A stretch of 64,000 nt of DNA from Microvelia longipes (lineage: Eukaryota; Arthropoda; Insecta; Hemiptera; Veliidae). Shown one piece after another: positions 55,860 to 64,000 of this stretch (position 1 is the stretch's first letter; every line of letters begins with the position of its first letter). The stretch is from assembly GCA_018340805.1 (NCBI GenBank), contig JACMZG010001863.1:56731080-56795079 (forward strand), in the 5' to 3' direction. The notes under the pieces were generated by a model, which had not been told where the DNA came from, did not search any database, and saw nothing but the letters and a program-made list of their open reading frames with translations. Position numbers and translations under genes: made by a program.

Positions 55860-56060
55860 TCGCCCTTTTGGCCGCTCCGCCACGTCCTATGAGGAGTGTG
55901 CTGCGGGGGCCGCAGCATAGCCCTCGCGCCTCTGTGTAGCGCCATGGCCCACTTCGTGTCCATATGATAGTTGTCTTTAATCAGTTTGTGATATCACTAG
56001 TTTGTAAGTTGTAAGTGTAAATGGTACCCTGCCGCGATATAAGCGAATTTCAATAATATA
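55860..56060 (-). mobile_element. Dispersed element copy with GC-rich end
   Basis: A GC-rich block (GGCCGCTCCGCCACGTCC, GCGGGGGCCGCAGC) is followed by TGCCGCGATATAAGCGAATTT. This is the reverse complement of the order seen at 24160-24310, so it is a minus-oriented copy. Confidence 0.5.
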
Positions 56061-56074
56061 TATATAAAAACGTG

Positions 56075-56123
<49 letters not shown>

Positions 56124-56180
56124 ATATATATATTATGATCAAAGTGATTCCCTTTCAGAATAACCACCTACCCCCTCCAT
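56075..56180. repeat. (AT)n tract with CAAAGTGATTCCCTTTCAG flank
   Basis: Same tract-plus-C-rich-flank arrangement as at 30.6, 38.4 and 39.8 kb (ACCACCTACCCCCTCC follows). Confidence 0.7.
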
Positions 56181-56221
56181 GATAGCAATTGTCATAATCT
56201 CATTTTTTAATATTCGGTAAA

Positions 56222-56420
56222 GCCCGTTTAGGATCTCATAAGGATTACCTCATTAGGTGAACTAATGAGTTCTGAGCCTACTTCCCCTGAACTAATAAGA
56301 GGCGATGCGTCGGTCGTCTTTAATATTTAAAATAACTATTTATATGAACTGAGAGCAAAATCCGGTCTACGAACCCTGAACCCTGGGATTTAAGGCGTTG
56401 TGACTTGACAGATAATCGAC
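56222..56420 (-). mobile_element. Decayed A/T-tailed SINE copy
   Basis: AAGCCCGTTTAGGATCTCAT at the left and GGTCTACGAACCCTGAACCC at the right correspond to the 3' end and B-box region of the family on the minus strand. The middle is rearranged. Confidence 0.5.
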
Positions 56421-57029
56421 CTGGATGACCTGACGTTGATAATAATGGAATATAGAGTTAATAAAATGTTGAAAACATTATAACGAGGAAAAAATTGACT
56501 TAAACATGGGACAGCCACTTGATAATAAATCTATAAATAAATAAATTAAATACAGAATAGAACTAAGAAAAAGTAAAGAAAAGAATAAATCTTAAACAAA
56601 AGCTGAACAATGCGAAAGGTAAAACAAAAAATTGTTTACAAAAATATATTTGTATAAACAAAAGAATTAGAATGGAGAAAAAACAAATACAAACAAATAA
56701 ACACGGCAACCTACACAAGTTGAAATAAACTATTAGGGAAAAGACTGCGCACGCGCGTGTTTCGACGCATGCCCAGTCAGAGTATTAACAACTCCAGCCG
56801 CAATACATAAGAAACAATAAAAGATATAACGATCTAAATAAACCATTCGTTTCGATCCTATGATTCTATTTTTAAACAAGAAATTATAATTAAACAGAGT
56901 TTGTTTACGTTATCGCCCAACTCTTAATCTATTGTACATAATTAGAAATAATTTGGAAGAATTACTAAACAACTCTTTTACATTTCCTTTTAAGTTCAAT
57001 TTGTGGGAAATTCATGTTGTAAGAACTTA
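56421..57029. other. A-rich stretch, no gene seen
   Basis: Low-GC sequence with one short GC patch (GCGCACGCGCGTGTTTCGAC near 56749). Confidence 0.45.
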
Positions 57030-58307
57030 CTGCATTACCTATAACTTAATGCATTGCCTAAAACTTACTGCAATACCTATAACTTAATGCATTGCCTAAA
57101 ACTTACTGCAATACCTATAACATAATGCATTGCCTAAAACTTACTGCAATACCTATAACTTAATGCATTGCCTAAACTTACTGCAATACTATAACTTAAT
57201 GCATTGCCTAAAACTTACTGCAATACCTATAACTTAATGCATACCTACTGCAAAAACTTACTGCAATACCTATAACTTAATGCATTGCCTAAAACTTACT
57301 GCAATACCTATAACTTAATGCATACCTACTGCAAAAACTTACTGCAATACCTATAACTTAATGCATTGCCTAAAACTTACTGCAATACCTATAACTTAAA
57401 TGCATGCTGCCTAAAACTTACTGCAATCCTATACTAAGCATTGCCTAAAACTTACTGCAATACCTATAACTTAATGCATTGCCTAAAACTTACTGCAATA
57501 CCTATAACTTAATGCATACCTACTGCAAAAACTTACTGCAATACCTATAACTTAATGCATTGCCTAAAACTTACTGCAATACCTATAACTTATGCATTGC
57601 CTAAACTTAATACCTATAACTTAATGCATTGCCTAAAAACTTACTGCAATACCTACTGCAAAAACTTGCCTAACTTAATGCATACCTACTGCAAAACTTA
57701 CTGCAATACCTATAACTTAATGCATTGCCTAAAACTTACTGCAATACCTATAATTTAATGCATTGCCTAAAACTTACTGCAATACCTATAACTTAATGCA
57801 TTGCCTAAAACTTACAGCAATACCTATAACTTAATGCATTACTGCCTAAAACTTACTGGCAATACCTATAACTTAAATGCATTGCCTAAAACTACTGCAA
57901 TACCTATAACTTAATGCTTGCCTAAAACTTACTGCAATACCTATAACTTAATGCATTGCTAAAACTTACTGCAATACTATAACTTAATGCATTGCCTATT
58001 ACTGCAATACTATACCATTGCCTAAAACTTACTGCAATACCTATAACTTAAATGCATTGCCTAAAACTTCTTGCAATACCTATAACTTATGCATTGCCTA
58101 AAAACTTACTGCAATACTTAACTTAACTCATTGCCTAAAACTTACAGCAATACCTATAACTTAATGTTATGCATTGCCCTAACTGCAATACCTTAACTAA
58201 TGCATTGCCTAAAACTTACTGCATACCTATAAGTTAATGCATTTGCCTAAAACTTACTGCAATACCTATAACTTAATGCATTGCCTAAAAACTTACTGCA
58301 ATACCTA
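57030..58307. repeat. 38-bp minisatellite, about 33 copies, indel-rich core
   Basis: The unit joins CTTACTGCAATACCTATAAC and TTAATGCATTGCCTAAAA. Some units carry an alternative ATACCTACTGCAAAAA ending repeated in blocks. Indels increase between 57400 and 58250. The right end is interrupted by a SINE. Confidence 0.93.
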
Positions 58308-58582
58308 AAATTAATAAAAAAAATAATAAAATGCCCGTTTGAGGGCCTTTCGGCCCATCAGGGTATTCACCCTGCGGGAACAACCTCAGGTGGGTTGCAG
58401 ATGCAACCCACCTGAGGTGGTACTTAGAGTGTAGTAGATACTACACTCTAAGAATTAATTTAAGTTGGCGAAATGATTTTAATATAAATACTATTCATAA
58501 CATTTAGAGCATAGCCCGGATTGCGAACCCCGGACTTCGGTGCCGACATCGAACGCCTTTACGATCACGGCCACGGAGGCAG
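58308..58582 (-). mobile_element. A/T-tailed SINE inserted in the 38-bp array, with internal inverted duplication
   Basis: Same family as 41729-41959. TACCTA (58302-58307) recurs at 58583-58588 and comes from the array unit, so the array predates the insertion. Around 58378-58452 it carries about 40 extra bases: ACCTCAGGTGGGTTGCA and CTTAGAGTGTAGTA each appear with their reverse complement next to them. Confidence 0.85.
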
Positions 58583-58588
58583 TACCTA

Positions 58589-58854
58589 GAACATATTGCA
58601 TTACTATGTACATATATAAAATGCCAAGAACTTACTACATCCCCAAAAACTTACAGTAATATGCACAGAAACCAATAACTGCTTTGTTTCAAACTGGAAT
58701 TATATAAGGTTAGTCAAACATTGAGAGGTCTAAATGTATAAGCCATTATATAGATCAGGCAGCAAATCGAAACAATTGGTAAGATCGAATATCAAGAGAC
58801 TAAAACGGCTTACTAAAGACGTACCCATTTTTAAAACGGGATAATTTTAAAAAT
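58589..58854. other. Unique stretch with decayed array words
   Basis: AACTTACTACATCCC and AACTTACAGTAATATGC near 58628-58660 look like decayed edge units of the 38-bp array. Confidence 0.5.
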
Positions 58855-59660
58855 ACTACAAATTATTTATAAAGATGGTATAAAGGCAATTTATTAAGCT
58901 GACCGAACCAAAATATTTATAAAGATGGTATAAAGACAACTTTTTAAGCTGACCGAACCAAAATATTTATAAAGATGGTATAAAGAGAATTTATTAAGCT
59001 GACCGAACCAAAATATTTATAAAGATGGTATAAAGACAACTTTTTAAGCTGACCGAACCAAAATATTTAAAGATGGTATAAGACATTATTAGCGACCAAA
59101 CAAAATTATTATAAAGATAGATAAAAGACAATTTATTAAGCTGACCGTGTTTTATAAAGATAGTATAAAGACAATTTATTAAGCTGACAGAACAAAATTA
59201 TTTATAAAGAATGGTATCAAGACAATTTATAAAGCTGACCGAACCAAAATATTTATAAAGATGGTATAAAGACAATTTATTAAGCTGACCAAACAAAATT
59301 ATTTATAAAGATAGTATAAAAACAATTTATTAAGCAGACCGAACAAAATTATTTATAAAGATAGTATTAAGACAATTTATTAAGCTGACCGAACCAAAAT
59401 CATTTAAAATTATAATTTATAAAGAATATTTATAAGATGTATAAAGACAATTATTAAGCTGACAGAACAAAATTATTTATAAAGATGTATAAAGACAATT
59501 TATTAAGCTGACCGAAACAAATTTATAAAGATAGTATAAAGACAATTATTAAGCTGACCGAACAATTATTTATAAAGATAGTATAAAGACAATTTATTAA
59601 GCTGACCGAACACAATTATTTATAAAGATAGTATAAAGACAATTTATTAAGCTGACCGAA
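58855..59660. repeat. 50-bp minisatellite, about 16 copies
   Basis: Units contain ATTTATAAAGATGGTATAAA, GACAATTTATTAAGCTGACC and GAACCAAAAT. The first four copies are clean and alternate ACAACTTTTT and A.AATTTATT; later copies switch to GATAGTATAAAG and have many small deletions. Confidence 0.92.
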
Positions 59661-60631
59661 AAAAATCAGCAGTAAGTAGAGTTTGGGCCAATAAGTTTAC
59701 ATCAAGTTATTTAGTTTCAAATGAAGTGAAATCAGTCAAAAAGAGAATAATTTGACAATAACAAATGAGGAAAAGAGTGACAGACAAATACACGTAAAGT
59801 CAATAAAAATGCAAACATTCTCAATGTTTTTCAATATGAACTTCACCAAACCCGTATCAGAGTATCGATTAAACTCGTCTGTAAAATACAGGAAATTAAG
59901 TCACTGAATATTTGCTATTAAAACCAGATAATGGCAGGACAAGTGGGTTAGCACTGTGTGCTTGTTAAGCAAAGGAGGGGGTCACAGATAAAAATATCCA
60001 GATTTTAATTTTCCTGTTAATAAGGCGGTTGGATGGGGTTTGAATTTGAAGGGGGATTTCATTCCGCTAAGGGCTTTACTTGGTTCAATTATTCATATAT
60101 TTATCATTTCAAATAATAACGTCACTCTAATCCGAATTTACTACACACTAATACGTGTTAGTATTATTATTAATACATATTTAAAAATAATCAAATATTA
60201 GCAACATATTAAAACTAAAAGAAAAATATATAGGTTACCGAAATTCGGGTTAGTAAAAGAAAAGATATTTTCTATTGAGAATTGGTTTAAGATGAACCAG
60301 GAAAATTCGAAATGCAATTGAATGACAATATAATTTAAAACTAATTCATTTATCTAATAGTCGTGGAATGAGATGTGTTTGATCTTCTTCTTTTTTATTT
60401 TCTTCTTTGTTTGATCTAGACTAATATAGAATTGTGAAGATTTGAAACACGAATATTTTTGGGTCGGGATAACTTTTCAATGGAAGATAGTTGGAGAAGG
60501 TTTCAGTTCTCTATGCGACTGAAACATCAATGGGTAAACCAGTTGATATATCAAAAACACGTACGCAGAAAACTGGCATGGTATTTTCCACAACGTATAT
60601 GCGGTCCTTTTCATAGAACCTAATTTTTGGA
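59661..60631. other. Unique stretch, no gene seen
   Basis: No recognised repeat, splice-flanked island or long frame. Confidence 0.45.
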
Positions 60632-62055
60632 CTTATAAATTAAAAGATAATTCCTCCTGCATAAAAAAATAAAAGATAATTCTTCCTGCATAAAAAATTA
60701 AAAGATAATTCCTCCTGCATAGAAAATTAAAAGATAATTCCTCCTGCATAGAAAATTAGAAGATAATTCCTCCTGCATAGAAAATTAGAAGATAATTCCT
60801 CCTGCATAGAAAATTAAAAGATAATTCCTCCTGCATAGAAAATTAAAAGATAATTCCTCCTGCATAGAAAATTAGAAGATAATTCCTCCTGCATAGAAAA
60901 TTAGAAGATAATTCCTCCTGCATAGGAAAATTAAGAAGATAATTCCTCCTGCATAGAAAATTAAAGATAATTCCTCCTGCATAGAAATTAGAAATAATTC
61001 AAAGAAAATTAAAGGCAAAAATTAAAAAGATAATCCTCCTGCATAGAAAATTAAAAGATAATTCCTCCTGCATAGAAAATTAGAAGATAATTCCTCCTGA
61101 AAATTAAAATATTCCTTCCTGCATAGAATAAATAAATAGAAAATAAAAGATAATTCCTCCTGCATAGAAAATTAGAAGATAATTCCTCTGCATAGAAAAA
61201 TTAAAAGAATAGAAAATTCTTCCTCCTGCATTGAAATTAAAAGATAAATTCCTACTGCATAGAAAATTAAACATAATTCCTCCTGCATAGAAAATTAAAA
61301 GATAATTCTCCTGCATAAAAATTAAAGATAATTCCTCTGCATTGAAAATTAAAGAATCCTACGCATAGAAAATTAAACATAATTCTCCTGCATAGAAAAT
61401 TAGAAAATTTCCTCCTGAAAAGAAAATTCCTCCTAAGAAAATTAGACCCTCCTGCATAGAAAATTAAAAATAATTCCTCCTGCATAGAAAATTAGAAGAT
61501 AATTCCTCGCATAGCAAAATTAAAGATAATTCCTCCTGCATAGAAAATTAAAAGATAATTCTCTGCATAAAAATTAAAAGATAATTCTCCTGCATAGAAA
61601 ATTAAAAGATAGCATTTAAAGATAATTCTCCTGCATAGAAATTAGAAGATAATTCCCTGCATAGAAAATTAGAAGATAATTCCTCCTGCATAGAAAATTA
61701 AAAGATAATTCCTCCTGCATAGAAAATTAAAAGATAATTCCTCCTGCATAGAAAATTAAAAGATAATTCCTCCTGCATAGAAAATTAAAAGATAATTCCC
61801 CTGCATTGAAAATTAAAGATAATTCCTACTGCATAGAAAATTAAACATAGCAATGGGATAAAGAAAGATAATTGCCGCATAGAAATTAAAGATAATTCCT
61901 CCTGCATAGAAAATTAAAAGATAATTCCTCCTGCATAGAGAAATTTAAAGATAATTCCTCCTGCATGGAAAATTAAAGATAATTCCTCCTTAGACCTCCT
62001 GCATGAAATTAAAAGATAATTCCTCCTGCATAGAGAATTAAAAGGCATGGAAAAT
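60632..62055. repeat. 29-bp minisatellite, about 48 copies, indel-rich core
   Basis: The unit joins GATAATTCCTCCTGCATAGA and AAATTAAAA, with AAATTAGAA variants in blocks. Copies up to 60960 and from 61670 to 61790 are nearly uniform; others have frequent small deletions and scrambled joins. Minus-strand 70-codon frames here are repeat artefacts. Confidence 0.93.
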
Positions 62056-62151
62056 TAAAAGGATTACAAAATAACATTCGTCAACAAATTCAGATACAAA
62101 GAGATGAAAGGAGGAAGAAATAAGGAGAAATTAAATGAGTAGGGGTGTTTA

Positions 62152-62285
62152 TTAATTGTATATAAACGGCTACGTATCGTTCCGTCGACAAATAACTTGT
62201 CGACGGTATGATCCAGGTTGTCACGTGACAAATCTTTTCGTCGACTGTCAAATTTGTTGACGAAACGAATCCATCCCTAGTAAAC
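62152..62285. mobile_element. Small palindrome-rich element
   Basis: TAGGGGTG at the left and CATCCCTA at the right are inverted. Inside are CCGTCGACAA..TTGTCGACGG, the perfect palindrome TTGTCACGTGACAA, and CGTCGACTGTCAAATTTG. This composition suggests a hAT-like MITE remnant; no 8-bp TSD is visible. Confidence 0.45.
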
Positions 62286-63430
62286 TAGCAAAATGTTCGA
62301 GTGGTGCTATGCCTAGCAATTTTATATTTTCTTCCGTCCACAGACTCTTCATTCTACCAGTTTTACAGAAGTGCGAACCATTCAAGTAATTTCTATTTCA
62401 TCGTCGCTGCCACAGAACAAATTGTTGTAAAATTTCTGTATTGATATCTGAGACATATTTTACCACGATCTTTTGATATCGGAATAGCTTTTAGAACACA
62501 AATTTTGATACCTTGGCATGCTGTTAGAATGATTTTTCAAATTAAAAAAATCATATATTTTTATTTAATCATCGTGGAATTTTTAAGAATTTTCGCATAT
62601 TCATATGGAATTAGAATTTTCTATTTGAGTGTTAATTTTTTATTCCGTCCTATTTTTCATGCAATTCAAACGATATTTACTCTTTGGGAGCACTAAACTG
62701 AAGATTTTACGACAGTATGAAATTCCTAGCAGCAATTTTTCGATTGAAAGCTCTAAATTATAAAATCTACTCATGTGCGAGTACCTAGTAAATGCCATGC
62801 TACATCTGGGAACTGTTTTATCATTCATTCGACATTTGCCATTAATGGCTCCATATAATGCCATGTCCCTTTACATTTCGTTACGTCTTACCAATACTGA
62901 ATTTTTAAGGATCTGTCGCACAAGTCTATCGTGTCAACTATTCACGTTTCGCAAAACTCGGCAGCATAAAATTATATATAAAACATATCGTCTGCAACTA
63001 TTCATGTCAAAGTTAAATAAAACCAATAACTGCTGGAAATGACCCGAAGTAAACTCATAATGGTGTAATCAATAACCTTATACGAAGTATTAAAACAAAA
63101 TTACTAATTCATGTCGTAGAATACGTGTCATTATCGTGAGTAGCTGGCAAATCACAACACTTGTAGAGAAATACTTCAAATATTACACAACCGCTGCTCC
63201 CAATTTAACTCTAAATGATTACAGCACGGAATCAATAGCTGATGTAAATAAGAGCGATAAGCCATGAGAGCTTTCCATAAATAGCCCAATAAACCCAAAC
63301 GCTCAAAGGTTTTTATAAACACTTGATATGTGTTAAAAAGATTTAACGCGATACACGTTTTTCTAATTACAAAAAATATAAATTTCATGAGCATATCAAT
63401 CTCATATCGTTTGTGAAACAAGGTGCCTAA
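62286..63430. other. Unique stretch, no convincing gene
   Basis: Frames of 89 codons (62773-63042, plus), 74 codons (62640-62864, minus) and 81 codons (63176-63421, minus) exist, but they lack family motifs and splice context, and the first two overlap on opposite strands. Confidence 0.4.
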
Positions 63431-63775
63431 CTAGGGATTACCTGTCTAACTTTCCTACTTATATTTCCCTATCTAACTTTCCTACTCATATTTCCCTCTA
63501 ACTTTCCTACTTATATTCCCTATCTAACTTTCCTACTTATATTTCCCTATCTAACTTTCCTACTTATATTTCCCTATCTAACTTTCCTACTTATATTTCC
63601 CTATCTAAGTTCCCCATCTATGTTTCCCTGAATAAGTTCTCCATCAATATTGCCTTCTATATGTTCCTATCAGTCTAAGTTCCATATCTAATTTTCCTAC
63701 TTATATTTCCCTATTTGAGATACCAGACTGAATTCCCAATCTATATTTTCCCGTCTAAGTTTTCTATCTGTATTG
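63431..63775. repeat. 27-bp minisatellite, about 12 copies
   Basis: The unit joins CTAACTTTCCTACTTATATT and TCCCTAT. Clean to about 63605, then diverged copies (CTAAGTTCCCCATCTATG and similar), showing an older right-hand edge. Confidence 0.9.
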
Positions 63776-64000
63776 TCATGTTTAAATAAAGACTCGGTCA
63801 TCTAGCAACACTTTTGGAGTAAGTGCGATTAAATATTTCTTTGCTATTTCAATGTTTCCCTCCCTAATATATGGTATGAGACAGCAAAACATAATACGTA
63901 CGAATGCTCGCTAATCATAATTCATTACAACGGGGTTTTGAAGAACAAAGTAGCCTGATATCCTAAAAAGTTTCAGCCTTTGAGTTTTACACAATTTCCG
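63776..64000. other. AT-rich stretch to window end
   Basis: Nothing recognised. Confidence 0.45.

Noticed and set aside
61104..61485. 70- and 72-codon minus frames
   Set aside because: Arise in the 29-bp array through its indels; repetitive Phe/Asn/Leu peptides.
62640..63421. Frames of 74, 89 and 81 codons
   Set aside because: Two overlap on opposite strands, none has motifs or splice sites.

Overview
The window looks like AT-rich, repeat-dense nuclear DNA from a eukaryote, most likely an arthropod and probably an insect. The evidence is tRNA-derived SINEs with target-site duplications (TSDs), a decayed jockey/R1-like LINE with RNase H, several MITE-type inverted-repeat elements, long (AT)n tracts and about 25 minisatellite arrays. 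There are no bacterial operons, no rRNA, no intact tRNA gene and no CRISPR array. The species cannot be named from the sequence. Nearly all of the window reads as intergenic or intronic DNA.

Coding content is very small. The best candidate is a gene on the minus strand. A first coding exon (43719-43908) opens with ATG, encodes a Ser/Thr-rich stretch followed by a basic SLKRSSSFKKLLK segment, and ends at a good CAG|GTAATA donor. Two small GC-rich islands further along the minus strand (37145-37215 and 16014-16067) have splice-site motifs and reading phases that would join to it. That gene would span more than 27 kb, with most of the repeats here lying in its introns. I do not recognise the protein, and the exon chain is inference. 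The other protein-like sequence is transposon debris: a broken LINE C-terminus with RNase H and a CCHC-like motif (33400-34330, minus), a possible second RNase H scrap (20928-21092, plus), a possible copia scrap near 2.2-2.6 kb and a possible membrane-transporter-like fragment near 4.1-4.3 kb.

Layout: 0-10 kb holds a 25/75-bp array, a 53-bp array, a perfect 28-bp hairpin, two SINEs and a hairpin-rich foldback region. 10-20 kb holds a foldback MITE with tandem arms, 62-, 38-, 76- and 21-bp arrays, a full SINE and a hAT-type MITE with an 8-bp TSD. 20-33 kb is dominated by arrays (40, 27, about 120, 33, 47 and 32 bp), with a 493-bp palindrome, a SINE nested in an older element and a Harbinger-type MITE. 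33-44 kb holds the LINE remnants, a 1.2-kb palindrome, a second element with an 8-bp TSD, a SINE and exon 1. 44-64 kb holds 33-, 95-, 38-, 50-, 29- and 27-bp arrays, more SINEs and a 426-bp foldback MITE.

Three SINE families are visible: one of about 560-605 bp and one of 196 bp, both with a (TAC/CTA)n tail, and one of about 212-275 bp with an A/T-rich tail. I found no undescribed molecular system. The most useful leads are the candidate split gene, the shared SINE tails, recurring hammerhead-like CTGANGA..GAAA motifs, an inverted micro-duplication inside one SINE, and the indel-rich interiors of long arrays, which may be an assembly artefact.
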